A stretch of DNA of 64,000 bases, from contig NZ_CP045096.1 of NCBI RefSeq assembly GCF_009184865.1, positions 496,001 to 560,000 of the forward strand, read 5' to 3'. Origin of the DNA: Streptomyces phaeolivaceus (GTDB lineage Bacteria > Actinomycetota > Actinomycetes > Streptomycetales > Streptomycetaceae). The notes under the pieces are model-generated. The model was not told where the DNA came from. It searched no databases and saw only the letters and a list, made by a program, of their open reading frames with translations. Made by a program: the position numbers and the translations under genes. Shown here one piece after another: positions 55,486 to 64,000 of this stretch (positions within the stretch are counted from its first letter, which is position 1; each line of letters opens with the position of its first letter).

Positions 55486-56475
55486 TCAGCCCGGCTTCCC
55501 CGGCAGCTCGCACACCGCGATGCCCCGCTCCCACAGGCTCCCTAGGATCAGCCGGCCGTCGGCGACGCAGGCGCTCGTGACCATACGGAACCGGGAGCGG
55601 CGGTCGACGAGGGTGTGGACGACATGCCCCTCGTCGTCGACCGCCACCACCCCGGCGAATCCGAGCGGCCGGAAGGGCGCCCGTACCGCCACCCGGCTCG
55701 CGGCGCTCCGTACGGCCGGGCTCGCGCGGTGGAGACGGTCGAGGGCGGCGATGCGCGGGCCGGCCAGCGCCACCCAGATCAGACCGCTGTCGGGGTCGCG
55801 CCACAGGTTGTCGGGGGTGCCCGGCAGATCCTCCACGAAGGGTTCGCTCGTCCCGGCCAGTGGTCCGGTGAGGTGGACGCGGGTGAGGCGGCGGGCGCCG
55901 GTCTCCGCGACCACGAGGAACGACTCGTCGGCGGAGGGCGCGAGGCCGTTGGCGAACTGGAGCCCCTCCAGGACGACTTCGGGCGCACCCTCCCCCGGCG
56001 CCAGGCGCAACAGCCGTCCGGTGCCGGTGTGTTCGACGATGTCGCCGATCCACCGGTCGAGGGGGTACCGGCGGCTGGAGACGGTGAAGCAGACCGTCCC
56101 GTCGCAGAGCGCCACGACATTGCTGCAGAACCGCAGCCGCTCACCGTCCACCGCGTCGGCGAGCACCCGCACGGTCCCGTCCCCGGTCGTGACCCGCAGC
56201 AGCCCCCGCTTGGCGTCACCCACCAACAGGTCGCCGTCCGGAAGGAGTTCAAGGCCCAGCGGCCTGCCACCGGTGTCGGCGAGCGTCTCGACCCGGGCCC
56301 GCCCCGGCTCCTCCAGCCCGTCCACCCGCAGGACCCGGCCGTCCTCGACACCGGTCAGCACCCGCCCACGCCCGTCGGCGATCACATCCTCGGGCCCGCG
56401 CCCGCCGATCCCGACGAACGCCTCCGCCACGAGTCCGGCGCCCCGCGCACCCGTCCTGCCCGCCACGCCCGTCAT
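55486..56475 (-). CDS. SMP-30/strictosidine-synthase-like beta-propeller protein
   Basis: This 329-residue protein has a six-bladed propeller pattern: GPEDVIADGRGRVLTG, RPLGLELLPDGDLLVGDA, FANGLAPSADESFLVVAE and GTPDNLWRDPDSGLIWVALA. The family includes lactonases and strictosidine-synthase homologues that bind a metal in the central channel; the bacterial substrates are mostly unknown. No signal peptide is present. GGGAGG precedes the ATG at 56475. It is divergent from the ATP-grasp-like gene. Confidence 0.82.
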   Translation of the reverse strand: MTGVAGRTGARGAGLVAEAFVGIGGRGPEDVIADGRGRVLTGVEDGRVLRVDGLEEPGRARVETLADTGGRPLGLELLPDGDLLVGDAKRGLLRVTTGDGTVRVLADAVDGERLRFCSNVVALCDGTVCFTVSSRRYPLDRWIGDIVEHTGTGRLLRLAPGEGAPEVVLEGLQFANGLAPSADESFLVVAETGARRLTRVHLTGPLAGTSEPFVEDLPGTPDNLWRDPDSGLIWVALAGPRIAALDRLHRASPAVRSAASRVAVRAPFRPLGFAGVVAVDDEGHVVHTLVDRRSRFRMVTSACVADGRLILGSLWERGIAVCELPGKPG

Positions 56476-56588
56476 GTGCGCCTCCCGATCCGTCCGCCCG
56501 ACTGCCCCGCCGGTCCATCCTGGCAGGGGGCCGGGCCGTCCCTCACGGCCTCGGGTTAGGTTGTCCGTCACCGACCAGGGAGACCACC

Positions 56589-57416
56589 GTGTCCGCCGCC
56601 CGCCCCAGCCTGCTGTACGTCACCGACCTCGCCTATCCGGCCCGGGGCCGACGTTACTGCGACGAGGACATCCTGCTGACCTCCCGGCTGCGCGCGGAGT
56701 TCGACATCGCCCTGTGCCACCCCCTGGACGCGGCGGCCCTGATGGACGGCTTCGACGCGGTCGTGGTCCGCAACAGCGGGCCCGTTCTGCACTACCAGGA
56801 GGCGTACGACGCCTTCCGTCTGCGGGCGAAGGCGCTGGGCACCCGCGTCTACAACCCGCTGACCGGCCGTGCGGACATGACCGGCAAGCGGTATCTGCTG
56901 GACCTCACCGAAGCCGGGTATCCGGTGATCCCCACGGTCGACCGGCCCGAGGACCGGGACAGGCTGCCCGACACCGCCGCGTACGCGGTCAAGCCGAAGG
57001 CGGGCGCGGACTCCATCGGCCTGCGCTTCCTGACCGGCCCCGAGCTGGCGGACCTGACCTGGGGCGACGTCCTGGTCCAGCCGCGTGTCGACTTCCGCCA
57101 CGAGGTGTCCTTCTACTACGTCGACGACACCTTCCAGTACGCCCTGTACGCGCCCGACCCCGACCGCCGCTGGGTCCTGGAGCCCTACGAGGCCACGGAG
57201 TCCGACCTCGGCTTCGCCCGCCGTTTCATCGACTGGAACACCCTCGCCCACGGCATCCAGCGGGTGGACGCCTGCCGTACCCGGGAGGGCGATCTCCTGC
57301 TGGTCGAGCTGGAGGACCTCAACCCGTATCTGTCCCTGGACCGCGTCCCCGAGCCGGTCCAGCACGCCTTCGTCGCCGCCATGGCCGCCTCGCTGCACAC
57401 GTTCATCGGCCGCTGA
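56589..57416 (+). CDS. ATP-grasp-like protein
   Basis: This 275-residue protein resembles short ATP-grasp enzymes: AYAVKPKAGADSIGLRFL forms the ATP-binding strand-loop, DVLVQPRVDFRHEVSFYYVD the central part, and LVELEDLNPYLSLD the metal-binding end with Glu and Asn. ATP-grasp enzymes ligate carboxylates to amines or thiols through acyl phosphates. The partner is unknown. The GTG start follows CAGGGAG. It ends before a terminator shared with the opposing galactanase. Confidence 0.75.
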   Translation: MSAARPSLLYVTDLAYPARGRRYCDEDILLTSRLRAEFDIALCHPLDAAALMDGFDAVVVRNSGPVLHYQEAYDAFRLRAKALGTRVYNPLTGRADMTGKRYLLDLTEAGYPVIPTVDRPEDRDRLPDTAAYAVKPKAGADSIGLRFLTGPELADLTWGDVLVQPRVDFRHEVSFYYVDDTFQYALYAPDPDRRWVLEPYEATESDLGFARRFIDWNTLAHGIQRVDACRTREGDLLLVELEDLNPYLSLDRVPEPVQHAFVAAMAASLHTFIGR

Positions 57417-57434
57417 AACAGCGGGACAGCGGAA

Positions 57435-57462
57435 GGGGCCGCACGCCACGGCGTACGGCCCC
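57435..57462. terminator. Terminator between ATP-grasp-like and galactanase genes
   Basis: GGGGCCGCACGCC and GGCGTACGGCCCC pair along 13 bases; read on the minus strand the single mismatch becomes a U-G pair, so it suits the galactanase transcript best. Confidence 0.7.
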
Positions 57463-57475
57463 TCGTGTCAGCTCG

Positions 57476-59044
57476 CTAGCGGTGGCTGAACCATGCCACC
57501 GCCGGGAGCGCCCGGTCGTCGTACCCGAACAGCGCCTGGTTCTCCCAGCCGTTGCCGGAGGCCGCGTCGGTCGGGTCCCACCCGTTGCCCGAGACGGCGG
57601 TCCACGTCGACTCCCAGTAGAAGATGCCGAGGCCCCGGCCGTTCGGCACGGCCTCGACGATGCTCGCGACGTCCTTCATCCACCGTGTCTGACCGGCGGT
57701 CGTGGCCGGGTAACCGGACACCAGCTCGCCGCTCAGATCGATGATGTTCTCGTGCGAGTCCTTACTGTCCAGCCGGAACGGGTAGGCCGTCTCGGCGAGG
57801 AACACCGGCTTGGCGTAGCGGGAGGCCGCGTCGTCCAGCGTGGTCTGGAAGTCGGCGAGCGTGCCGTGCCAGTAGCCGTAGTACGACAGGCCGATGACGT
57901 CGAACTTCACACCGTTGGAAACCGCGTTGTCGAACCACCAGCGGGTGCCGGACAGGTCGCCGCCCTTGGCGAGGTGCAGCGCGACCTGGGTGCCGGAGTT
58001 GACCGCCTTGACCGCGTCGTAGCCGGAGTTGAGCAGTCCGGCGAGCTGCGACCAGTTGGAGGTGGAGCCGGCCGACCACAGCATGCCGCCGTTGATCTCG
58101 TTGCCGACCTGGACCATGTCGGCGGTGGTGCCCTGGGACTTGAGGGCGTTGAGGACGTCGTAGGTGTGGTTGTAGACGTCCGTCCGCAGCTGGCTGTAGC
58201 TGTGGCCGGTCCACGCGGACGGCACGGTCTGGGCGCCCGGGTCGGCCCAGGTGTCCGAGTAGTGGAAGTCGACCAGCAGCTTCATGCCCTGCGCCTTGAT
58301 CCGCTTGGCGGCGGCGAGCACGCGGGTCTTGTTGTTGTAGCCGTCGGCCGGGTTCACCCAGACCTTGACTCGGGCGTAGTTCTGCCCGGCGCTCCTGAGG
58401 ATGGCGAGCGCGTCGCCCGTCGTACCGGAACTGTTCTTGTAGACACCGCCCTTGGCCTCGCTCTTGATGAGCGAGGACACGTCGGAGCCCTTGACGGACA
58501 GGCCCGTCGTACCGGACGCGAAGGTCAGGTCGTCGACGTTGATCCAGTTCCCGGCGTTGGCGTCGGAGTTGACGCTGATGGTGCACTGGTTGTTGGTCAC
58601 CGCGATGGAGGTGACGATCCGGATCCAGCCGCTGGACGACACCGGGATGTCGGTGCGCTGTTCGGCGCTGCCGCAGTTCTTCAGCGCGAGGTACGCGGAG
58701 TTCTGGCCGCCGCCGGAGCGCACCCACGCGGTGAGCTTGTAGTTCCCGTTGGTGAGGCCGGAGAGGTACTGGTAGGTCTCCACCTTGTAGGCCGAGGCCG
58801 CGTAGTGGGAGAGGCGGTAACTGCCGCCGTGGCCACCGGACTCGGTGAAGGAGGCGGAGTTCTGCCCGGCAGCCGAGTACGTCGACCAGCCGGCCGGCGT
58901 CGCGGTCCCGGTGCCGTCGGACTCGAAGCCTCCGTTGGTGAGCGTGGAGGCGGCCGAGGCCGAGGTGGCGGGCAGGGTGGTGAGCGCCAGGCCTGCGAAC
59001 AGCGGTACCAGCAGGGCCCTGAGGGCGCGTCTCGCGTGGAACAT
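57476..59044 (-). CDS. Secreted GH53 endo-beta-1,4-galactanase with N-terminal carbohydrate-binding module
   Basis: This 522-residue protein has a Sec signal (1-32), a beta-sandwich module of the CBM61-like type (about 34-175, STLTNGGFESDG to INVDDLTFASG) and a GH53 barrel. Catalytic residues are the acid/base E316 in VQVGNEINGG and the nucleophile E418 in FLAETAYPF. It cuts beta-1,4-galactan chains of pectic arabinogalactan outside the cell. AAGGGA precedes the ATG. It is the second gene after GH42 in the galactan locus and has its own terminator. Confidence 0.93.
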   Translation of the reverse strand: MFHARRALRALLVPLFAGLALTTLPATSASAASTLTNGGFESDGTGTATPAGWSTYSAAGQNSASFTESGGHGGSYRLSHYAASAYKVETYQYLSGLTNGNYKLTAWVRSGGGQNSAYLALKNCGSAEQRTDIPVSSSGWIRIVTSIAVTNNQCTISVNSDANAGNWINVDDLTFASGTTGLSVKGSDVSSLIKSEAKGGVYKNSSGTTGDALAILRSAGQNYARVKVWVNPADGYNNKTRVLAAAKRIKAQGMKLLVDFHYSDTWADPGAQTVPSAWTGHSYSQLRTDVYNHTYDVLNALKSQGTTADMVQVGNEINGGMLWSAGSTSNWSQLAGLLNSGYDAVKAVNSGTQVALHLAKGGDLSGTRWWFDNAVSNGVKFDVIGLSYYGYWHGTLADFQTTLDDAASRYAKPVFLAETAYPFRLDSKDSHENIIDLSGELVSGYPATTAGQTRWMKDVASIVEAVPNGRGLGIFYWESTWTAVSGNGWDPTDAASGNGWENQALFGYDDRALPAVAWFSHR

Positions 59045-59051
59045 CGTCGTC

Positions 59052-59064
59052 CCTTCGACGAAGG
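59052..59064. promoter_or_regulatory. 13-bp palindrome over the galactanase ribosome site
   Basis: CCTTCGACGAAGG is a perfect palindrome that contains the ribosome-binding bases of the galactanase gene. As an RNA hairpin it would be weak, so a protein-binding role or chance are both possible. Confidence 0.25.
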
Positions 59065-59131
59065 TGGGGAACCGGTTGCGCGGTGCTGTGGCGGCGCCGC
59101 GCCCGAGGGCCTTGGGCACGGCGCCGCCGGT

Positions 59132-59163
59132 ACCGGCCGGATGTCCCCAGAGATCCGGCCGGT
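59132..59163 (-). terminator. Terminator after the GH42 gene
   Basis: ACCGGCCGGAT (59132-59142) and its complement (59153-59163) form a perfect 11-bp stem with a 10-base loop between the GH42 stop and the galactanase start. The two minus-strand genes may therefore be transcribed at different levels. Confidence 0.65.
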
Positions 59164-59184
59164 GTTCGGGGGTGGGGAGGGTGT

Positions 59185-61206
59185 TCAGGCGTCGAGGCGT
59201 ACGACCCGGACGCCCCCTGCGGGTACGGCGAGGCGGCCCGCCGCGCGTTCGCCGGTGAGGAGTTCGGTGCCGGCCGCGTCCAGCGGCACCTTCGCGTCCA
59301 GCGCGGTGTGGTTGATCACGAACAGGAAGTCGCCCGACTCCCCGGCGCGGCGCACCACTTCGACGTCGCGGGGCAGGTCGGCGCGGGGCGCGATGCCGGC
59401 GTCGTCGGCGGCCCAGCCGAGCAGCGCGTCCAGGCCGTGCGCGTCGAGCCGGGTCGACACGTACCAGGCGGAGCCCTCGCCGAGCCGGTGCCGGGTGACG
59501 GCGGGCCGGTCGGCGGCGAGGCCGTCGGCGTACGTCCACACGGGTTCGGCGCCGCGCGGCACCACGAACTCGGTCCAGACGTCACCGGTGAGTTCGGAGC
59601 CGTCGGGGCCGGTGATGCGGACGCTCTCGCCGCCGAGCAGGGGTGAGAACTCCTCGACGGTCAGGCCGAGCACGTCGCGCAGGGCGCCGGGGTAGGGGCC
59701 CTCGTGGACGGCGTCGTGCTCGTCGACGATGCCGGAGAAGTAGGAGACGACGAGGGTGCCGCCGTTCTCGACGTACGCCTTGAGGTTGTCGCCCGCCGCC
59801 TGCGTCATCAGATACAGCGCGGGGACGACGACCAGGGGATAGGCCGACAAGTCGGCTTCCGGGTGGGCGAAGTCGACGGTGAGGTGGCCGTCGTAGAGGG
59901 CCTCGTAGAAGGCGTCGGCGCGTTCGCGGGCCTCGTGGTCCTCGCTGGGGCGCCAGGCGAGGTTCTGCGCCCACCAGGAGTGCCAGTCCCACAGGACGGC
60001 CACGTCGGCGACGGTCCGGCTGCCCCGGATCCGGCTCAACGAGTCGAGGGAGGTGCCCAGTTCGACGACCTCGCGCCACACGCGCGAGTCGGTGCCGGCC
60101 TGCGGGAGCATCGCCGAGTGGAACTTCTCGGCGCCGCGCCGGGACTGCCGCCACTGGAAGAACATGGCGCCGTCGGAGCCGCGCGCCACATGGGCGAGGG
60201 AGTTGCGGGCCATCTGGCCGGGGGCCTTGGCGGGGTTGCGGGCCTGCCAGTTGACGCCCGAGGTGGAGTGCTCCAGGAGCAGCCAGGGGGCGCCGCCGCC
60301 GACCGAGCGGGTGAGGTCGGCGGCCATGGCGAGGTTGACGTGGGTGCGGCGGCCGTCGGTGATCAGGTAGTGGTCGTTGGTGACGAGGTCGACCTCGCGG
60401 CCCCAGGCCCAGTAGTCGAGGGAGTCGCACTGGCTGAGCGCGGTCATGAAGTTGGTGGTGACCGGGATGCCGGGCGCGAGGCGGTGCAGGATGTCCCGCT
60501 CGGCGACGAAGTTCTCGCGGACGGTCTCGTCGGCGAACCGCTTGTAGTCGAGGGCCTGGCCGGGGTTTCCGACCGTGGGGGCCACGCGCGGCGGGTTGAT
60601 CTGCGCGAAGTCGGTGTAGTGCTGGCCCCAGAAGGCGGTGCCCCAGGCCTCGTTGACCGCGTCGACCGTGCCGTACGTCCGCTCCAGCCAGCGGCGGAAG
60701 TGCGCGGCGCAGGAGTCGCAGTAGCAGGCGGAGACGGGGACGCCGTACTCGTTGTGGACGTGCCAGAGGGCGAGTGCCGGGTGGTCGGCGTAGCGCTCGG
60801 CGAGCTTGGTGGTGATGTGCGCGGCGGCGGCCCGGTAGTCGGTGTTGCTGTGGCAGATGGCGCCGCGTGAGCCGAACTCGTAGCGGGTGCCGTCGGCGGT
60901 CACGGGCAGCGCCTCGGGGTGCTCGCGGTAGAACCAGACGGGCGGGACGACGGTGGGGGTGCCGAGGTCGACGCGGATGCCGTTCTCGTGCAGCAGGTCG
61001 AGCAGCCGGTCGAGCCAGCCGAAGTCGTACACGCCGCGCGAGGTCTCCAGCAGGGCCCAGGAGAAGATGCCGACACTCACCATCGTGACGCCGGCCTCGC
61101 GCATCAGCCGGACGTCCTCGTGCCAGACGGATTCCGGCCACTGCTCGGGGTTGTAGTCCCCACCGAAGGCGAGCCTGGTGAGGCCCGTGGGGGTGGTCTC
61201 CGGCAT
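59185..61206 (-). CDS. GH42 beta-galactosidase
   Basis: At 673 residues this is a full GH42 enzyme. The acid/base E153 (WHVHNEYG) and nucleophile E312 (LLLEHSTSG) are present. The zinc-site cysteines are C118, C161, C163 and C166 (CYCDSC), and the trimerisation and C-terminal beta domains are present. It has no signal peptide, so it hydrolyses imported galacto-oligosaccharides in the cytoplasm. It is divergent from the ABC importer genes and shares their control region; this corresponds to GanA of Bacillus galactan loci. Confidence 0.94.
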   Translation of the reverse strand: MPETTPTGLTRLAFGGDYNPEQWPESVWHEDVRLMREAGVTMVSVGIFSWALLETSRGVYDFGWLDRLLDLLHENGIRVDLGTPTVVPPVWFYREHPEALPVTADGTRYEFGSRGAICHSNTDYRAAAAHITTKLAERYADHPALALWHVHNEYGVPVSACYCDSCAAHFRRWLERTYGTVDAVNEAWGTAFWGQHYTDFAQINPPRVAPTVGNPGQALDYKRFADETVRENFVAERDILHRLAPGIPVTTNFMTALSQCDSLDYWAWGREVDLVTNDHYLITDGRRTHVNLAMAADLTRSVGGGAPWLLLEHSTSGVNWQARNPAKAPGQMARNSLAHVARGSDGAMFFQWRQSRRGAEKFHSAMLPQAGTDSRVWREVVELGTSLDSLSRIRGSRTVADVAVLWDWHSWWAQNLAWRPSEDHEARERADAFYEALYDGHLTVDFAHPEADLSAYPLVVVPALYLMTQAAGDNLKAYVENGGTLVVSYFSGIVDEHDAVHEGPYPGALRDVLGLTVEEFSPLLGGESVRITGPDGSELTGDVWTEFVVPRGAEPVWTYADGLAADRPAVTRHRLGEGSAWYVSTRLDAHGLDALLGWAADDAGIAPRADLPRDVEVVRRAGESGDFLFVINHTALDAKVPLDAAGTELLTGERAAGRLAVPAGGVRVVRLDA

Positions 61207-61232
61207 GGATCTCTCCCGTTGAGTCGATCATT

Positions 61233-61246
61233 TGGGAACGTGCACA
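61233..61246. promoter_or_regulatory. Degenerate LacI-type operator near GH42
   Basis: TGGGAACGTGCACA matches the stronger operator at 61322-61335 in 11 of 14 positions. It lies 27 bp before the GH42 start codon, so the same repressor may control both directions. Confidence 0.4.
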
Positions 61247-61293
61247 CACAGCAGTGGCGGTGCGAGCCCAACATAACCGCACAGCAACAACCA

Positions 61294-61336
61294 TTGACAA
61301 GTGTCCGGGATGTTTCTCTACTGTGAACGCTCACAG
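61294..61336 (+). promoter_or_regulatory. Importer promoter with overlapping LacI-type operator
   Basis: TTGACA (61294-61299) and TACTGT (61319-61324, spacing 19) form a promoter-like pair. CTGTGAACGCTCACAG at 61321-61336 is a 16-bp near-perfect palindrome of the LacI-family type, lying across the -10 box and start site, an ideal place for repression. No LacI gene is adjacent inside the window. Confidence 0.65.
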
Positions 61337-61391
61337 AAGCATGGCACGGTCTTCGCAGCAGACGAGGACCCAGGTCAGGGGAGAAACATCC

Positions 61392-62714
61392 ATGTCCGAC
61401 ATCACGAAGCACCGGCGCTTTGTGGCCACTGCCGTCGCGGTCACGCTCGGCGCCACCACACTCGCCGCCTGTGGCGGGTCCGACGACGACGGCGAGGCCC
61501 AGTCGGGGCCGGCGAAGCTGACGTACTGGACCTGGACGCCGGGCATGGACAAGGTCGTGGACCTGTGGAACAAGGGTCCCGGCAAGGAGCAGCAGATCAC
61601 CGTCACGGTGAAGAAGCAGGCCTCCGGCGACACCCTCGTCACCAAGATCCTCACCGCGCACAAGGCGGGCAAGGGCCCGGACCTGGTGCAGGCCGAGTAC
61701 CAGGCACTGCCGACGCTGGTCAGCAATGACGCGGTCGCCGACATCGCGGGCGAGGCGGGCGACGCGAAGGGCAGGTTCGCCGACGGCGTCTGGCAGCAGA
61801 CCACGCTGGGCTCGGACGCCGTGTACGCGATACCGCAGGACATCGGGCCGATGATGTTCTACTACCGCGAGGACCTGTTCAAGAAGTACGGCCTCGAAGT
61901 CCCCAAGACCTGGGACGAGTTCGCCGACACCGCGCGGAAGCTCAAGAAGGAGGACGCGGACGTCGACCTCACCACCTTCTCCGCGAACGACTCCGGTCTC
62001 TTCGCCGGTCTCGCCCAGCAGGCGGGCGCCGAGTGGTGGACCACCGAGGGCCAGAAGTGGAAGGTCGGCATCGACGACACGGCGACGCAGCGGGTCGCCG
62101 ACTTCTGGGGCGGCCTCGTCAAGGAGGGCGCCGTCGACAACCAGCCGATGTACACCCCGGCCTGGAACAAGGCGCTCAACACCGGCAAGCAGATCGCCTG
62201 GGTCAGCGCGGTGTGGGCGCCGGGCACGCTGACCACGGCCGCGCCGGACACCGAGGGCAAGTGGAAGGTGGCGCCGCTGCCGCAGTGGTCGGCCTCCGAG
62301 AACACCACCGGCAGCTGGGGCGGTTCCTCGACCGCCGTCACCACCGACTCCGAGAACAAGGGGGCCGCCGCCAAGTTCGCCACCTGGCTGAACACGGACC
62401 CCGAGGCGCTGACCGCGCTGGCGAAGGAGGGCGGCATCTACCCGGCCGCCACCACCGCGCAGACCAGTGACGCGTTCGCCGAGCCGCCGGCCTACTTCTC
62501 CAACCAGGCCGACTTCTACACCGTGGCCTCCGAGATCGCCAAGACCACGGCGCCCTCCGCGTGGGGCCCGAACGTGAACGTCGCCTACACCACCTTCAAG
62601 GACGCGTTCGGCGCCGCCGCCAAGAACAAGTCGGACTTCGGCGCCGCCCTGAAGACGATGCAGGACGACACGGTCGCCGACATGAAGAAGCAGGGCTTCG
62701 AGGTCGCGGAGTGA
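61392..62714 (+). CDS. ABC importer sugar-binding lipoprotein (galacto-oligosaccharide type)
   Basis: This 440-residue protein is a cluster-B extracellular solute-binding protein. A lipoprotein signal ends at LAAC (Cys about 27). The mature part has the family start LTYWTWTPGMDKVVDLWNK, QDIGPMMFYYREDLFKKYGL and GSWGGSSTAV. It should capture oligosaccharides outside the membrane for the two permeases that follow; galacto-oligosaccharides are inferred from the neighbouring GH53 and GH42. GGGGAGA precedes the ATG. Confidence 0.9.
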   Translation: MSDITKHRRFVATAVAVTLGATTLAACGGSDDDGEAQSGPAKLTYWTWTPGMDKVVDLWNKGPGKEQQITVTVKKQASGDTLVTKILTAHKAGKGPDLVQAEYQALPTLVSNDAVADIAGEAGDAKGRFADGVWQQTTLGSDAVYAIPQDIGPMMFYYREDLFKKYGLEVPKTWDEFADTARKLKKEDADVDLTTFSANDSGLFAGLAQQAGAEWWTTEGQKWKVGIDDTATQRVADFWGGLVKEGAVDNQPMYTPAWNKALNTGKQIAWVSAVWAPGTLTTAAPDTEGKWKVAPLPQWSASENTTGSWGGSSTAVTTDSENKGAAAKFATWLNTDPEALTALAKEGGIYPAATTAQTSDAFAEPPAYFSNQADFYTVASEIAKTTAPSAWGPNVNVAYTTFKDAFGAAAKNKSDFGAALKTMQDDTVADMKKQGFEVAE

Positions 62715-63685
62715 CGAGCGCACGCCGGAGGTCGTACGGGGTCAAGGGCGCCCCGTACGCCCACCCGTCTCCCACCACCACCCTCAAACGAGCGCGAAGC
62801 GCCCCCTATTTTTTCCTCCTCCCCGCGACGATCCTGTTCGCCCTCTTCTTCGCGCTCCCGATCGGCTACGCGGTCTGGCTCAGCCTGCACAAGGTGCAGG
62901 TCAAGGGGCTGGGCCTCGGCTCGGGTGCGCGGAGCGAGGTGTGGGCGGGCTTCGAGAACCACACCGACGCCCTGACCGACTCCGAGTTGCTGGACGGCGC
63001 GCTGCGCGTCCTCGGCTACGGCGCGATCGTGGTCCCGGTCATGCTCGGACTCGCGCTCGTCTTCGCCCTCATGCTGGACAGCGACAAGGTGCGCCTCGCC
63101 CCCTTCACCCGGCTGGCGATCTTCCTGCCGTACGCGGTTCCCGGTGTCGTGGCCGCCCTGCTCTGGGGCTTCCTCTACCTCCCGGACGTCAGCCCCTTCT
63201 ACTTCGTGCTGGAGAAGCTGGGTCTCCCCCAGCCGGAGCTGCTCGACGGCGGCGGTCTGTACGCGGCCCTGTCGAACATCGCGATCTGGGGCGGCACCGG
63301 CTTCAACATGATCGTCATCTACACCTCGCTGCAGGCGATCCCCGCCGAGGTGTACGAGGCCGCGAAGCTGGACGGCGCGACGCCGTTGCAGATCGCCCTG
63401 CGGATCAAGATCCCGATGGTGGCGTCCTCGCTGGTGCTGACCTTCTTCTTCTCGATCATCGCCACGCTCCAGGTGTTCAGCGAGCCCACCACCCTCAAGC
63501 CCCTCACCAACTCGGTCTCCACGACGTGGAGTCCGCTGATGAAGGTGCACCGGGACGCCTTCGGCGAGGGCGACATCTACTCGGCGGCGGCCGGTGCGGT
63601 GATCATCGCCGTGGCCACGCTGGTCCTCTCCTTCGGCTTCCTGAGGGCCGCGAACTCCCGTACGAAGCAGGAGGCAGCACGATGA
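62711..63685 (+). CDS. ABC importer permease, MalF type
   Basis: This 324-residue protein has six membrane helices and the EAA loop EVYEAAKLDGATPLQIALRI that contacts the ATPase. It starts with GTG overlapping the binding-protein stop codon (GTGA), so the frame upstream of 62711 is not used. It forms the channel together with the next gene. No ATPase is seen; Streptomyces often uses the shared MsiK for such importers. Confidence 0.92.
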   Translation: MTSARRRSYGVKGAPYAHPSPTTTLKRARSAPYFFLLPATILFALFFALPIGYAVWLSLHKVQVKGLGLGSGARSEVWAGFENHTDALTDSELLDGALRVLGYGAIVVPVMLGLALVFALMLDSDKVRLAPFTRLAIFLPYAVPGVVAALLWGFLYLPDVSPFYFVLEKLGLPQPELLDGGGLYAALSNIAIWGGTGFNMIVIYTSLQAIPAEVYEAAKLDGATPLQIALRIKIPMVASSLVLTFFFSIIATLQVFSEPTTLKPLTNSVSTTWSPLMKVHRDAFGEGDIYSAAAGAVIIAVATLVLSFGFLRAANSRTKQEAAR

Positions 63686-64000
63686 GTTCTCCTGCCGTCC
63701 GCAAGACCGCCCCGGCGGCCGGGACCACGCCCGGCACCGCCCAGGGCCCGCCGCTGCGCCGCCGGATCGCCCTCGTTCCGACGCTCACCCTGCTGCTGGG
63801 CGCGATCTACTGTCTGCTGCCCGTGGCCTGGGTGCTGATCGCCGCCACCAAGTCGGGCAGCGAACTGTTCTCCACCTTCACCTTCCTGCCGGGCACCGGC
63901 TTCGCGGACAACCTGTCCGACCTCAACGCCTACCGCGACGGCATCTACTGGCAGTGGATGGGCAACTCCGCCCTCTACGCCGGCGTCGGCGCCCTGCTGT
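63682..64000 (+). CDS. ABC importer permease, MalG type (partial, runs off the window)
   Basis: The ATG at 63682 overlaps the preceding stop codon (ATGA). The 106 residues in the window start with a Pro/Ala-rich tail, then the first helix (RIALVPTLTLLLGAIYCLLP) and the external loop SGSELFSTFTFLPG, as in MalG-type permeases. The EAA loop lies beyond the window edge. Confidence 0.9.
   Translation, partial: MSSPAVRKTAPAAGTTPGTAQGPPLRRRIALVPTLTLLLGAIYCLLPVAWVLIAATKSGSELFSTFTFLPGTGFADNLSDLNAYRDGIYWQWMGNSALYAGVGALL

Noticed and set aside
55202..59695. Open plus-strand frame of about 1500 codons
   Set aside because: It crosses five real genes on either strand, has no domain or codon pattern of its own, and is an artefact of high G+C content.

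Overview
The window is typical Streptomyces chromosome. It has very high G+C, many GTG and TTG starts, and recognisable actinobacterial families: CrcB pair, Rho paralog, SpoIIE/ATPase fusion, GH75 chitosanase, MptB-type mannosyltransferase, Tat-exported polysaccharide enzymes. There is no rRNA, tRNA, CRISPR array, replication origin or intact insertion sequence. The identification rests on reading the proteins and sites directly; no database search was possible.

Left part (1-15.3 kb): a membrane metallophosphoesterase, then two Tat-exported polysaccharide-active proteins separated by a MITE-like palindromic element. Next come the eroded fossil of a type I polyketide synthase (KS and AT pieces), an alpha/beta hydrolase, a LacI regulator and a secreted sialidase-fold glycosidase with two ricin-type modules. 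A decayed GH3 beta-glucosidase lies beyond, next to a scrap of an IS3-type transposase. A perfect 13-bp operator-like palindrome (CGAAA-N3-TTTCG) occurs on both sides of lacI and again beside the GH3 remnant.

Middle part (15.3-43.7 kb): an N-terminally truncated LuxR gene, the dhaKLM dihydroxyacetone kinase operon, a GH75 chitosanase, an Fn3 lipoprotein, a fadH-padR pair with a striking leader hairpin, and a PrmC-like methyltransferase. A block of tandem repeats including 19 perfect 7-bp units follows, then GNAT, a sulfite-oxidase-like molybdoenzyme with its flavin reductase, and a DUF485/SSS acetate-type symporter operon. A run of hydrolases (CE7 esterase, class-C-like serine hydrolase, alpha/beta hydrolase), a second MITE copy and a GH13 glucosidase that has apparently lost its stop codon come next. 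The section ends with a GAF-SpoIIE-ATPase regulator, an LtaS/sulfatase-like membrane enzyme and a short Rho paralog.

Right part (43.7-64 kb): cell-envelope genes (D-Ala-D-Ala carboxypeptidase, two polyprenol-type glycosyltransferases, UppP); an amino-acid deamination module read leftwards (GntR/FCD regulator, asparagine permease, asparaginase, aspartase, glutaminase); and a fluoride channel pair. The last block is a galactan-utilisation locus: GH53 endo-galactanase and GH42 beta-galactosidase, divergent from a binding-protein ABC importer whose third gene runs off the window edge. The importer promoter carries a LacI-type operator, so this locus is probably induced by galacto-oligosaccharides.
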